The position numbers and the translations under genes were made by a program. Shown piece by piece: positions 1 to 8,943 of a DNA stretch of 54,220 nucleotides (positions within the stretch are counted from its first letter, which is position 1; each line of letters opens with the position of its first letter). The DNA comes from Sphingobacterium sp. (GTDB lineage: Bacteria; Bacteroidota; Bacteroidia; Sphingobacteriales; Sphingobacteriaceae). Under the pieces are notes generated by a model, which saw only the letters and a list, made by a program, of their open reading frames with translations, made no database searches and was not told the origin of the DNA. The stretch covers positions 1-54,220 of the forward strand of contig JAITLV010000328.1 of NCBI GenBank assembly GCA_031277685.1. The letters are read 5' to 3'.

Positions 1-45
1 GATGATACCTGCGGAAACAATATTCAATTGGTAGAAATGTACTGA
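1..45 (+). CDS. C-terminal end of a VOC (glyoxalase/bleomycin-resistance-like) protein, partial
   Basis: The first 14 codons read DDTCGNNIQLVEMY and end at a TGA at 43-45. The pattern D-x-x-GN-x-I-x-LVE is the usual last strand of VOC-superfamily proteins, where the Glu is a metal ligand. The rest of the gene lies left of the window. A strong hairpin begins 20 bases after the stop, which fits a gene end. Only 14 residues are visible, so the family call is tentative. Confidence 0.45.
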   Translation, partial: DDTCGNNIQLVEMY

Positions 46-64
46 GTCAAGGTCAATAGAACGA

Positions 65-94
65 AAAAAGCCTTTCATTTCTGAAAGGCTTTTT
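65..94. terminator. Bidirectional intrinsic terminator
   Basis: A 13-bp perfect stem (65-77 with 82-94, arm AAAAAGCCTTTCA) around a four-base loop. It is A-rich on one side and T-rich on the other, so it can end transcription from the VOC gene (+) and from a tRNA lying to the right (-). Confidence 0.8.
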
Positions 95-96
95 AT

Positions 97-120
97 GCGG
101 AGAGTGAGGGATTCGAACCT
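97..120 (-). other. tRNA 3'-end fragment, putative integration (att) junction
   Basis: Read on the minus strand this is the 3' end of a tRNA: T-arm GGTTCGAATCC, then CTCACTCTCC, a discriminator G and C. The T-stem 5' strand stops matching at its third pair, and no anticodon arm or D-arm follows in 121-200, so only about 23 bases of a tRNA are present. This is what one junction of an element integrated into a tRNA 3' end looks like. The implied acceptor stem (GGAGAGT) would suit a tRNA-Ser, but identity is not certain. Confidence 0.6.
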
Positions 121-230
121 TATGTTTTAAGATGTTGAAAATCAATTGATTTTAAAAGTCTTTTTCAATAATGCCACGAATTTGCCACAACTCCAATATC
201 TTATGGATTAGCTACAAAATCTTAACGAAT
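121..230. other. Probable att-flanking region with direct repeats
   Basis: Next to the tRNA fragment, TGCCAC occurs twice in the same orientation (172-177 and 183-188), 11 bp apart, about one helical turn. Short direct repeats beside a tRNA-end core are typical of tyrosine-recombinase arm sites. No integrase gene is visible nearby. The rest of 190-408 is AT-rich and holds nothing recognisable. Confidence 0.35.
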
Positions 231-408
231 CAACTAAAATTTACTTTAGTTCGTTTAGCAAATATAACAATTATAATCTAAGCTTAATATAATACTATAT
301 CATACTCTTGATTAATTCTTATTTTATAATATAAGATCTACTAATTGCCAGAAATCCCAGTAAATAAATGCATCAAGTTTCCAGAGTAAGATGCTTATTT
401 GATAGATT

Positions 409-1242
409 TTAAGCTTGCAGTAACACCATTAGTTTTAATTTTAAACGATACAAAACAGTAGTCTGGTAATCTAACAATAGAAAAATTTCTTCGGGATTGG
501 TAAATGTATAAGGAACTTTATTTTGATTAATGTACTTTATTTTTCTTCTTTTTAAAGAGTCATGAATAACTAAACCAAATGATTTTTTTGCATCAGCTTT
601 TCCTTTGTTTTGAGATATTCCATTGTCATGAAGTCTGTATTTATATAAAGTCTGTTTAATAAACTTTGCATTTCCGTGTTCTAATATTTTTAAATACAGA
701 TCCTGATCTACAGCGGTTCTTAAATTAGGATTGATACCTGATGTTTTATCATAAATTTTTTTTTTGAAAGTGAAGAAATGTGTAATTTGTATGGGACAAT
801 TGAAAAAGAGATCATTATTATAAATCTGCTTAGTTTGCGGAAAAACTTTTTGTGCATTTAAGTTCTCATCACATAGCATCATTTTGGAGTATGTACAAAC
901 AATATTTTTACTTTGTTCATATTGTCTGATAGACGCTTCTAATGCTGAAGCATAAAGAGCATCGTCAGGATCTAGAAAAGCACAGATGTCACCACTGGCA
1001 TATTCCAAACATTTTCTTTTAGTAAAACCACAACCTTTATTTTCTGCATTTTCTACTAACAGAAATTTAATATTACCTTTAATTAACTGTTTAATGATTT
1101 CCACCGAATTATCCGTAGAACAATCATCAACAATAATCGCTTCCCAATTAGTATAGGATTGATCTATTAAAGAGGTGTAGCACTGCTTGAAATATTTCCC
1201 ATTATTATAATGAGCAATTAAAATTGAAATTTTCCTGGTCAT
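409..1242 (-). CDS. Family 2 glycosyltransferase (GT-A fold)
   Basis: A 277-residue protein with a classic GT2 N-terminus: ISILIAHYNN at residues 5-14, then the nucleotide-binding IIVDDCSTDNS around residues 36-46. The metal/sugar-nucleotide DxD equivalent is in FLDPDDALY near residues 89-97. Such enzymes transfer a sugar from a nucleotide sugar to an acceptor on the cytoplasmic side of the membrane, usually for polysaccharide or glycoprotein glycans. There is no membrane segment. The gene is alone: the only same-strand neighbour is a small doubtful ORF upstream, and no other glycan genes are adjacent. The acceptor and sugar cannot be read from sequence. Confidence 0.9.
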   Translation of the reverse strand: MTRKISILIAHYNNGKYFKQCYTSLIDQSYTNWEAIIVDDCSTDNSVEIIKQLIKGNIKFLLVENAENKGCGFTKRKCLEYASGDICAFLDPDDALYASALEASIRQYEQSKNIVCTYSKMMLCDENLNAQKVFPQTKQIYNNDLFFNCPIQITHFFTFKKKIYDKTSGINPNLRTAVDQDLYLKILEHGNAKFIKQTLYKYRLHDNGISQNKGKADAKKSFGLVIHDSLKRRKIKYINQNKVPYTFTNPEEIFLLLDYQTTVLYRLKLKLMVLLQA

Positions 1243-1283
1243 TGCAAATTGTTTTTAGTAGATTATGTTGAATTGTTAATATT

Positions 1284-1469
1284 CTAATTCATAAAGGTTG
1301 GAAGTTTGAATAAAGATTTTATTCTATCCAATTCTATATTATCTTCATTTACCTTTTTCTTAGTACAGATTCGCATATGTAATCTTTTTACTTCATAAAG
1401 TTTGAATTTATGAAGTAATATAAAGAACAATGTTATGGTAATTATTCCAACACATATTGATTTTATCAC
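1284..1469 (-). pseudogene. 61-codon ORF with a fragment of the small HTH-protein family found at 18736
   Basis: The first ~22 residues are hydrophobic (IKSICVGIITITLFFILL), then a basic stretch leads to NEDNIELDRIKSLFKL. That segment closely matches VEDQVELDRIMTYFKL in the N-terminus of the protein at 18736-19170, after which this ORF stops while the full-length protein continues for ~100 residues. It may be a truncated, rearranged copy of that family rather than a working gene. It lies 41 bases upstream of the glycosyltransferase on the same strand, so it may simply be transcribed leader. Confidence 0.35.
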
Positions 1470-1867
1470 AGTGTTAATAGTATTTATATGTTGTATCCAA
1501 GGTCGTTAATGAATAGTATTTGTTTTTGGTAGTTTCTAGATCAAAACAGCTGCCCTCAGTAGTTAAGGCAGCTGTATAGGTACTATAATTTAGATAATCT
1601 AAATCTAATGCAAATACGGTAATTATAGTGATTATTTAGTTATTAAATCTATTCCAATGATTGTTATTATTATATATTATTCTTTATTTAAGCTGTGTTG
1701 AGTGATCGGAGTAACTCGTTCTATAGTGTGCCCTGGTGTAAAAAGCTCATTTTAGATTCCCTCAACAGATATTCAGGTAGAGGGTACTATTTGCCTTTGT
1801 AATAATTGTCTATTTATATGATAAAACATCTTGATTTTTTATTAAAATTATTCATTATTTAAAGTAT
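1470..1867. other. Intergenic region with a hairpin
   Basis: No coding sequence is supported. An inverted repeat ACAGCTGCC (1546-1554) / GGCAGCTGT (1567-1575) could form a 9-bp stem with a 12-base loop. It resembles the longer GCTGCCC/GGGCAGC hairpin at 27813-27864. It may be a terminator for transcripts from the left or right, but it has no clean T-tract. Confidence 0.4.
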
Positions 1868-2203
1868 TTGTCAAAAGGGATAAGAGATGAAATTATTGAA
1901 AATGATCTTGATCTTGAGGCAGATCCAAATTATATGAATGTGCTTACAAAAAAGACATTAGGGCTTACTGCAAAAGAACTTATTTATGGGGAAAGTGTAG
2001 TACTTGAAGCAAAATGCCTTTTGAAAGGTTCTGATGAGTCAATAAAGCAGATTGTATATAACTTGGGATTATACACCATTGTATCATTTTCAAACTACCT
2101 CGAAGGGAAAACGGGTATATATCCTAGTAGGTTAGAGAATAAACAAAAAAGCGGCCTATTTAAGCCGCTAACATTTGTGTTTAAATTACAGAATATTTTT
2201 TAA
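1868..2203 (+). pseudogene. AraC-family regulator remnant with large in-frame internal deletion
   Basis: The 111-codon frame joins the extreme N-terminus of this AraC subfamily (IENDLDLEAD, compare IEKDFEFEAK at 6533 and IEKHLDLEFK at 9959) directly to the C-terminal DNA-binding part (PNYMNVLTKKTLGLTAKEL ... TGIYPSRL). The sensor domain and the first half of the first helix-turn-helix, about 190 residues, are missing. The second helix-turn-helix (SIKQIVYNLGLYTIVSFSNY) is complete. The frame then runs about 20 codons past the normal end through a hairpin. It starts at TTG rather than ATG. It is unlikely to work as a regulator. Confidence 0.75.
2150..2169. terminator. Hairpin between convergent AraC remnant and surface-protein gene
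   Basis: AGCGGC (2150-2155) pairs with GCCGCT (2164-2169) across an 8-base loop, preceded by A6 on the left. On the minus strand the stem is followed by T-rich sequence, so it most likely terminates the gene at 2237-2785, and it overlaps the runaway 3' end of the AraC remnant. Confidence 0.6.
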
Positions 2204-2236
2204 TCCTGTTTGCATTTATGAGGGAAAGGTATTTTC

Positions 2237-2785
2237 TTAATTTTTGGCCTCCCAGTAAGACCATTTAGACCCATTATACACCGCAAGTCTTTTTGCACCT
2301 GTTTTATTGATGAATACAAGCATTCCTGGTGAGGGGTTGATAATATTATCAGTATTTTCTGTCGTGGGTAGGAGCAGTGCTTTAGTCTGCGATTCAAGTA
2401 CCAACACGCCGTCTGCTACTGAATTATCAGAGCCAATAATCGTTTTGGCATTTGTATCTTCCGTTACCTGATTTGTATCAGGCTGTTGAGCAAGTTCAAT
2501 GGTAATGTTAGCGTCTTGCCCGCTTATATCAATCCAGCTTCCATTATAATATTTAATTCTAGCAGTTGTTGCATTTTCCGCGTCAAGCAATATTGTACCT
2601 TCTGCTGCTGAAGTAGGTAGTTTACGAGTATAGGGGAGGATAATTCCTTTATTCTCTCCTTGAGCAAACTCCAATAGGACAGAAGTTTTGTTAGAAGCGC
2701 TGCCAACATCATTTCCAATGATGACTTGTGCAGATACGGTGGATGATACCATGGAAACTATGACTAAGCATATTGTTTTTTTCAT
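2237..2785 (-). CDS. Secreted surface protein of the 'KGLLLP' type
   Basis: A 182-residue protein with an N-terminal signal peptide (MKKTICLVIVSMVSSTVSA, cleavage before QVIIG). It carries two copies of a short motif common in Flavobacteriia secreted proteins: VLLEFAQGENKGIILPYTR near residue 36 and LVLESQTKALLLPTTE near residue 127. Both are followed by a GTILL/GMLVF segment and a YNGS-W segment (YYNGSWIDI, VYNGSKWSYW). The two halves therefore look like an internal duplication. Function is unknown; secretion to the envelope or outside is inferred. It faces the AraC remnant at 1868 tail-to-tail. Confidence 0.75.
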   Translation of the reverse strand: MKKTICLVIVSMVSSTVSAQVIIGNDVGSASNKTSVLLEFAQGENKGIILPYTRKLPTSAAEGTILLDAENATTARIKYYNGSWIDISGQDANITIELAQQPDTNQVTEDTNAKTIIGSDNSVADGVLVLESQTKALLLPTTENTDNIINPSPGMLVFINKTGAKRLAVYNGSKWSYWEAKN

Positions 2786-3126
2786 TATGTAGTTTATTCG
2801 AGTATTATAGGAACTTAATATTTACAGAAGAATATGTTCAGAGATTTCTAATCCATTTTCATTTTCCAAAATTATTGGAAATAAAATAAGGTACAGTTAT
2901 TTAAATCATTCCTATGTTTAGTATATTTATAAATGTCCTGAATTTTAGATAGAAATATTACAGTGCTTATTATAGTTACAGTTAAATAAAGGGTGAGCAT
3001 CAATGTTTACCATCCAGTTATTATAATTTTGATTAGTTGTTTTTATAAACAAAATAAGCATTGAAATAAAATGAAAAACTGTTGAAGGAAATAGGGAGTT
3101 AATTTTGCATTCGTTAAAAAATCAGA
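2786..3126. promoter_or_regulatory. Divergent intergenic region with a TAnnTTTG element for the 3127 gene
   Basis: This 341-bp gap separates two divergently transcribed secreted-protein genes. TAATTTTG at 3100-3107 matches the Bacteroidota -7 consensus TAnnTTTG and sits 20 bases before the ATG at 3127. A TTG at 3082-3084 is too close to be an ideal -33 element. No other structure was seen. Confidence 0.45.
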
Positions 3127-4611
3127 ATGAATAAAAAATTACTAAAAAAAGGGACATTGATATGCACTGTATTTATCTGCTTATTAAATAAGGCCCAAAC
3201 AAATCCTAATCTTGAATTTGCTAAAGTCTCAGGTGATGGAAACCCAACCGGATATGGTCCTGTAACAACAACTGCTATTACTTTTGTGAAAAACGAAAAT
3301 AATCCTGTTGGAACAACATTTTCGAATTATACTCCAACACTTAAAGCATCATTTTCAATTACTAATCAACAATATAATTCAGCTTTGGTTTTTGGATATA
3401 ATACCGATTTTACGAGCATTCCTGTTTTTCCAACAATGAATATTATTGGAAATCCTGCAAATAATAATTTTACATCTGCAGGGAGTGTAGCAGGACAGGG
3501 AATTCAGATAACAAAAAATTGTGCAGTTAGTATATTTTATAATACTGGAGCTTTGGTTGGAAAAAATACCAATTCAGCATATAATATGGCAAATTTAGTG
3601 ATTACTTTTAACAGGCCAGTAGATAATCCTGTATTACATGTAGGTGCTATGGGAGCATTTCAGGATCAATTGGGAATTGCTGGAGGTTTTGAATTATTGT
3701 CGTCAAATGTTCCTGTAAAATTCTTAAAACTTTCAGCAAACTCTAAAAGTTTTGAGGTAACTTCCTCTTCAATTAAAAATATTTCGCCAGATCCGTTTGA
3801 ATCGGGACCTAATTCGGCTTCAGGATCTGTTCAGGTACTTGGAAAAGGTATTAAAACTTTAGTATTCAAAATGTCTGTTAGAGGAAATGGAAAAAGTACT
3901 AATTGGAAAAGTGGTTCTGGAGATTTGGTTACTATGGGTATATCAGTGTTGGAAAGTGATCTCACAATTGATCATTCTGTTGATAATTTGAATCCTGTAA
4001 TCGGTGATAACATAACATTTAAGATTAAGGTTAAAAATTATGGTTCATCTAATAATTCAGATATATCTGTGGATAGTATTTTACCTAATGGTTATTTATT
4101 TGTTAATTCATTGGCTTCAAACGGAAACTATGACAATCTAACCGGAAAATGGGTAATAGGTGAGTTGAAAGATGGGGCGGAGGAAATTTTGGAAATTCAT
4201 GCTATTATAAAATCGGCAGGTGTATACAATGTAAATTCTAAGGTAGAAGGCTTGCTTCCTGATCCAAATTGGGAGAATAATTTAGCTTCCGTGTCACCTA
4301 GTATAAATCAAAAAAATGGAGTGTGTTATAGGGACGCTAATACAGACGCAAATGTAGTTGAATCAAAATTTGGAATAACTTTGTTGAAAAGAGCAGGGAA
4401 GGATTCTAATTGGCCAATGATGAGAAGCTCGGGCCACTTGGTATTGGAGTCTAATACTAAAGGGTTGGTTATCACAAGAATCAATACAGATGAAATAAAT
4501 AAAATTAAAGTTCCAATAGAGGGTATGATGATCTATGACAACACGGAAAAGTGTCTCAAGATATTTGCAGATGAAATTTGGAGTTGTTTTTCAAGCCCTT
4601 CTTGCTTGTAG
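3127..4611 (+). CDS. Secreted protein with DUF11-type repeat and C-terminal 'KGLVITR' surface motif
   Basis: A 494-residue protein. The N-terminus MNKKLLKKGTLICTVFICLL with cleavage near NKAQ is a signal peptide. The first ~270 residues form a Gly/Asn-rich region of unknown fold. Residues ~280-390 match the conserved-repeat (DUF11) pattern of cell-surface proteins: DLTIDHSVDNLNPVIGDNIT, then a VKNYGSS-N segment, PNGYLFVNS, GKWVIGEL and a DPNWENNLASV close. The C-terminal ~60 residues carry LVLESNTKGLVITR ... PIEGMMIYDNTEKCLKIF, the same module as in the gene at 2237, and end with Cys-rich SCFSSPSCL. There is no T9SS sorting domain. A probable envelope or extracellular protein; it faces the AraC gene at 4664 across a terminator. 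Confidence 0.8.
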   Translation: MNKKLLKKGTLICTVFICLLNKAQTNPNLEFAKVSGDGNPTGYGPVTTTAITFVKNENNPVGTTFSNYTPTLKASFSITNQQYNSALVFGYNTDFTSIPVFPTMNIIGNPANNNFTSAGSVAGQGIQITKNCAVSIFYNTGALVGKNTNSAYNMANLVITFNRPVDNPVLHVGAMGAFQDQLGIAGGFELLSSNVPVKFLKLSANSKSFEVTSSSIKNISPDPFESGPNSASGSVQVLGKGIKTLVFKMSVRGNGKSTNWKSGSGDLVTMGISVLESDLTIDHSVDNLNPVIGDNITFKIKVKNYGSSNNSDISVDSILPNGYLFVNSLASNGNYDNLTGKWVIGELKDGAEEILEIHAIIKSAGVYNVNSKVEGLLPDPNWENNLASVSPSINQKNGVCYRDANTDANVVESKFGITLLKRAGKDSNWPMMRSSGHLVLESNTKGLVITRINTDEINKIKVPIEGMMIYDNTEKCLKIFADEIWSCFSSPSCL

Positions 4612-4623
4612 GCATAGTCAATT

Positions 4624-4655
4624 AAAAAGGGATAGATTTTGCTCTATCTCTTTTT
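4624..4655. terminator. Bidirectional terminator between 3127 gene and AraC gene
   Basis: AAAAAGGGATAGA (4624-4636) pairs with TCTATCTCTTTTT (4643-4655) around a six-base loop, with A- and T-tracts on the two flanks. It lies between two convergent genes and suits both. Confidence 0.85.
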
Positions 4656-4663
4656 GTTTCGAT

Positions 4664-5578
4664 TCATTTTAAGCCTGATTTAAGTCCTAAATCTTTTAGG
4701 AAGTACTTTTCGTTTTTAAATTTTTCTCTGTAGTCAGAGGGAGACATTCCAACATTTCTTTTAAAAAAAGTAGAGAATAATGAGATCTCATAGAAATTGT
4801 ATTCCATTGCAATTTCTTTAATGGGATTCATACTGTTAATAAGTTGAAATTTAACTTCTTGAAGCAGAACTGAGTTAATAACTTGTGTTGCCGTGTTTGC
4901 AAGATATTTCCGGCATAAAATGTTAAGATAGTTAGCACTTACTCCAAGTTTACTTGCAAAAAATTTAACGGTTCTATTTTCTTTAAAATAATAGGGAACT
5001 AATTCAAGAAATTTTGTTAAAGCGGGAGGGTAGAATATTTTTTGTTCATCCTTTTGAGTACAAACTTCAGTACCGATCATAATTGAAAGAATTTTAATGC
5101 GATAATGTATAATTTGCTGTCTGATTAAATCTCTTGATAGTTCATCTTTAATACCTTTGAGCTCAGTAATAAGTCTATTAAAAACTTTATAAGGCAACTT
5201 TATGACTGGATCTTGTAAAAGTAAGGTGAAAAAATCTTGATGGAATAGAACATTAAAAAACTCTCTGCAAATTAAAAGTTTATGAACTTTCGTATTTCTT
5301 TCAAGCTCCCAATGATGAAACTGTCCGGGACTATAAAAATGCATTTCCATTTTATTGATCTCATATTCATTTTCGCCGATGTTATTTATTCCCCCACCTC
5401 TTTCAAAAAACATAAGTATAAAATAGTCATGTACAGAAGGAGAATATTCATAAGATCCTCCTGAAGTTTTCAGATAAAATACATCACTATACTTATTAAA
5501 TAAAATTTGAAGCTCTTTAAAGGTATATAAAGGTAAATTTGGGGATTGCAGTTCTGCATTCTGGTAGAGATATTTCAT
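4664..5578 (-). CDS. AraC-family transcriptional regulator
   Basis: 304 residues. The C-terminal ~100 residues hold two helix-turn-helix units: VKFFASKLGVSANYLNILC (from about residue 204) and IKEIAMEYNFYEISLFSTFF, closing with the AraC signature GMSPSDYR. The N-terminal ~180 residues are a cupin-like sensor with the SPGQFHHWEL segment near residue 85. It probably binds DNA as a one-component regulator; ligand unknown. It is more divergent in its N-terminus than the paralogues at 6533, 9959 and 11605. It is convergent with the secreted protein at 3127. Confidence 0.92.
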   Translation of the reverse strand: MKYLYQNAELQSPNLPLYTFKELQILFNKYSDVFYLKTSGGSYEYSPSVHDYFILMFFERGGGINNIGENEYEINKMEMHFYSPGQFHHWELERNTKVHKLLICREFFNVLFHQDFFTLLLQDPVIKLPYKVFNRLITELKGIKDELSRDLIRQQIIHYRIKILSIMIGTEVCTQKDEQKIFYPPALTKFLELVPYYFKENRTVKFFASKLGVSANYLNILCRKYLANTATQVINSVLLQEVKFQLINSMNPIKEIAMEYNFYEISLFSTFFKRNVGMSPSDYREKFKNEKYFLKDLGLKSGLK

Positions 5579-6532
5579 ATGTTTTTTAGAAGCACACGAT
5601 ATAATTTTGAATAATTAAAATGATATCGTTTTGGTGGAAAGTAATTTTAAATCTGATAAGTCTGATGGAATTAGATTATGAATATTTATATTATTTGCGT
5701 AATAGTTTTCCATATTATTTTATTCCATTTTGTGTATTGCAAAATTAAAAACATATCAAAATATTATGTTTTGCATATTATTTTAATATTTGTCTTAATT
5801 ATTCATTTTGAAGATTGATTTGTGCTACATCAACAAACAAACTAATTTAAGATAAAGGGAATAATGAAATACACAATATGGAAAGAACTGATATAGGTAT
5901 AATCTTTTGTAATAGATCATTGGCAACAACATTATTTTTATTTTATGGACCATTGTTTTTCGCAATTAGAGTGAAAATAACATTTGGACCTCTTTTAGAA
6001 TTTTCAATGTTTACTGCTTTTGTGATCTCCATGTTAGTTTCTAAGGTTGAAATCCCTATCTACCGCAGCATTGACTAACATTTCTCCTATTATATTTATT
6101 CTAATTGATAGGAATATGTGAGCCTGACTTTTAAGGAAGTACATCAATACTAGATCTTAATATCTCTGGATTGTAAATACATAAATAATAATGCATCATC
6201 ATAGATATGTATGAAGTTGTTTTTTTAAAATAACTAAGTAGCAGCTTAAGCTAAAATAGCAATCTGCGTTTTAGTTAAAAATATAATCATGTCTCCAAAT
6301 GATTTGAATGTAATCTGTATAAAAGAAGCTGCATGAGCAATAATATATAGATATCTTAATTTATTGATATCTGTTATTTTTCTATTGGTTTATGTGTTTT
6401 TAGCGTGTTTTATGTAGATTATTTCTTTTTATAATCATTTTATTTCATTATTTATCGAAATCATTCCATTTGTTGTGGTTTTTGTGAAAAGGTATAAAAA
6501 TTGAATTTTCACATAATGTAAAAGATTATTGA
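5579..6532. other. Gene-poor intergenic region
   Basis: About 950 bp of AT-rich sequence between two divergent AraC genes. A 66-codon frame at 5878-6078 is hydrophobic but has no recognisable family, RBS or homologue in the window, and I do not call it. No RNA gene or strong hairpin was seen. Confidence 0.5.
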
Positions 6533-7366
6533 ATGAACGATAAATTTATTGAAAAAGACTTTGAATTTGAAGCAAAGATAAAAGACCATATTGCATATTT
6601 TCCAGTGGCTGGAGAAAGTGAGAATTTTAATTTTAGAGCGCCTGATAGTTATGTTATTATTTTTTTTGAGCGAGCGTTTGGTAATCATAGCATAGATTTT
6701 GTGGATTACGAACATAAAGACAACCAAATTCATATTTCTTTTCCCGGACAAATACATTCATGGAAGACTTACAAAGGAGCAAAGGGCCACAAGCTAATTT
6801 TATCAAAAAAATTTGTTGAGGCTAAATTATTTAGTTCAAAAGTTTTATCTCCTTTATCTAATAAATTTCCAGTTATTAACGTGACTCAAGCCATGAGTGA
6901 AAAGTTATCATTTGAGTTTAAGCTGATCAGCGATGGGTTCAAAGATGACAATCATAATTTGGATGTATTAAGTTTCAGGACAAAAATCATTTTCTCCTTT
7001 ATTGATGAATTACTTGGTGAAGAGGAGAGGAAAGAACTTTTAACCAATAGAAGAAACCCAATAGTGATAAACTTTCTTGAATTGATCGAAAAGAATTTTA
7101 TAGAATCCAAAGCTGTTGCTTTTTATGCAGATAAATTATCTGTAACGCCAAACTATTTGAATGTTCTAACAAAAAGTACACTTGGAGTAACTGCTAAGGA
7201 GCTTATTGATTCGAGAGTGGTATTGGAAGCAAAACGTCAATTAAATGGATCAAGCCAGACAATCAAAGAGGTTGCTTTTAATTTGGGTTTTTATAGTATT
7301 GCTTCTTTTTCAGTATTTATACAGAAGAGAACGGGAATATATCCATCAAAACTTCGGAAGAGTTAG
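6533..7366 (+). CDS. AraC-family transcriptional regulator
   Basis: 277 residues. The N-terminal sensor half has the subfamily signature shared by the genes at 9959, 11605 and 32238: FIEKDFEFEAKI, then FRAPDSYVIIFFER, HSIDFVDYE and HISFPGQIHSWKT, near residues 3-82. The DNA-binding half starts near residue 178 (FYADKLSVTPNYLNVL) and includes IKEVAFNLGFYSIASFSVF and TGIYPSKL. ATG at 6533 gives the N-terminus that aligns with the paralogues. It is the closest intact match to the remnant at 1868. A decayed surface-protein gene lies 390 bp downstream on the same strand. Confidence 0.92.
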   Translation: MNDKFIEKDFEFEAKIKDHIAYFPVAGESENFNFRAPDSYVIIFFERAFGNHSIDFVDYEHKDNQIHISFPGQIHSWKTYKGAKGHKLILSKKFVEAKLFSSKVLSPLSNKFPVINVTQAMSEKLSFEFKLISDGFKDDNHNLDVLSFRTKIIFSFIDELLGEEERKELLTNRRNPIVINFLELIEKNFIESKAVAFYADKLSVTPNYLNVLTKSTLGVTAKELIDSRVVLEAKRQLNGSSQTIKEVAFNLGFYSIASFSVFIQKRTGIYPSKLRKS

Positions 7367-7755
7367 TAGAAAGAATATTTAAAAAGCGTTTTTTTTTACA
7401 GTTTGTATTTATAGTATAATTTAATCTTAACTGTTGTTAATCTACTTTTTAAGAATGAGGAGAAGTTGTTGTTGTTTAATTTTGAATAATAAAGCTTCGT
7501 AGTTGGCGGACTGTATTAGTAGACCTTATTTTGTGTTTTTTTAATGTTGTTTTTTCCAGATTAAGAACGTAATGAGTTTCTTTAGACTAAGCTCTATTAA
7601 ACGAAAGGTTTTGAAAATTAATAAGTTTCGCTAAATTATTATATATCCTTTTTGCTAGTCTTTGCGAATTACATTAACCACAAACTATAAATTTTATACG
7701 GAAAAAGTTTATTATTTAGTCGGTGTATTTTTCTTTCTAAATAGGGATTCCATAG

Positions 7756-7944
7756 GTAGGAATTAATACCGTAACTCCTCAAAGTACTATGCATGTTAAT
7801 GGGACACTTCAAGTAACTAGCGAGCTCAATGTTGAAGAACTTGTTGGGAAGGTTATAAAGTCCAAGTGTTCAGGTCTTGGCTCCAAGGAAGATGCAAAGA
7901 CTTTAAATGCCTTCCTTAGAATCATTAACAACCAAAATCAATAG
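7756..7944 (+). pseudogene. Remnant of a 'VGINT-TP' secreted surface protein
   Basis: A 62-codon open stretch with no start codon begins VGINTVTPQSTMHVNGTLQV and continues TSELNVEELVG before stopping at TAG 7942. VGINT-TP-STLHVNG is the usual mature N-terminus of Chryseobacterium-type surface proteins, directly after the signal peptide, and matches VGINTTEPKSTLDIAG in the gene at 8944. The signal peptide is missing upstream, and the downstream 30 residues do not resemble the family. It is read as a dead fragment. Confidence 0.7.
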
Positions 7945-8943
7945 TTTCCAAACATAACTATTTAACAAAGGTATTTTTTGAAGAGTTGTTTGAACATAAT
8001 GCGGAAATCAGGGTTCCTGTTAGAAATAAAGAATATTCCCAAAGGCACAGAAACTCGTTATGTCTCTGTAAGATCATGTGAAGATTTTATAAAGGATAGA
8101 TTCCGGTAAGAAGATATTGACTCTAAACTGCTGTAATTTTGAATTGGCATATAATATACTGTCTATTCCTATCTTTTCTGTTTGGGTCAAAACTAATTGC
8201 ATCAATTTGTTATTTATTTTTTAAAATAAAAAGATTTCTGATTTCTTTTGATATAAGATTTAGTTTTTAGAATTCTTGACATATACCATTTTTATTAACC
8301 ACTATGAATTTTTTAATATAAGCTTTTCGAATTTTGTTGATTAGATCCCCAAAAGAATTCTGTGACCTGAGACTTCAGTGCGTAGATGCAATGAGACCGA
8401 CTTGCTGCCTGCATCTTTAAATTTCTACATTCAGAAGGACAAGCCGTCAGCTCTTTAAGCGTCTTACTACTAGCGTCGTGGTAAATGTACCGATGGCTGA
8501 TATTTACCGGAGGGATAATCAATTTTGAAGAAGACTGCCCTTGGGAGATTTTAAGATTAAAGCCAGTATTCACATGAAGAATACTGATAAAGGAAAGAAA
8601 TTAAATTGTAGGTAAGGCATGGTTCGGGCTATGGAGAGAGGCTTTTGATTATCTACATTATAGGTCGAGAAGCTAGCTGCATACAGGTCTGCTACAAGTT
8701 TTACTTAAGAAAAATTATATGTTTTTAAGTCTACTGAAATATGATCAGAATATTGATTATCAATGAATATACTTAAAAAAATCGAGCACTCATGGTTGTA
8801 ATATTGACAATAAATTGTATAAAAACGCACATTTTTAATCGTCTAAATCGGAATAATTTTGTAAGCGTTTAGAAACGAGATGAATTTAAAAACATCCGGA
8901 ATTTCTGGTCTAACAGGTAAAGAATACAATTTAAAAGCATATT
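7945..8943. other. Decayed/non-coding stretch with an unassigned 86-codon frame and a -7 element
   Basis: About 1 kb without a convincing gene. A minus-strand frame at 8313-8573 (GTG start) reads like a decayed secreted protein: codons just upstream translate as a hydrophobic, signal-like FLSFISILHVNTGF, but no ATG is in frame. I do not assign it. TAATTTTG at 8854-8861 matches the Bacteroidota -7 consensus and probably belongs to the gene at 8944. Confidence 0.35.

Noticed and set aside
5878..6078. 66-codon hydrophobic frame on the plus strand
   Set aside because: No recognisable family, no homologue in the window and an isolated position; AT-rich DNA easily gives such frames.
8313..8573. 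86-codon minus-strand frame
   Set aside because: GTG start, no motif. The signal-like residues lie upstream of the start without an ATG. Kept only as possible debris.
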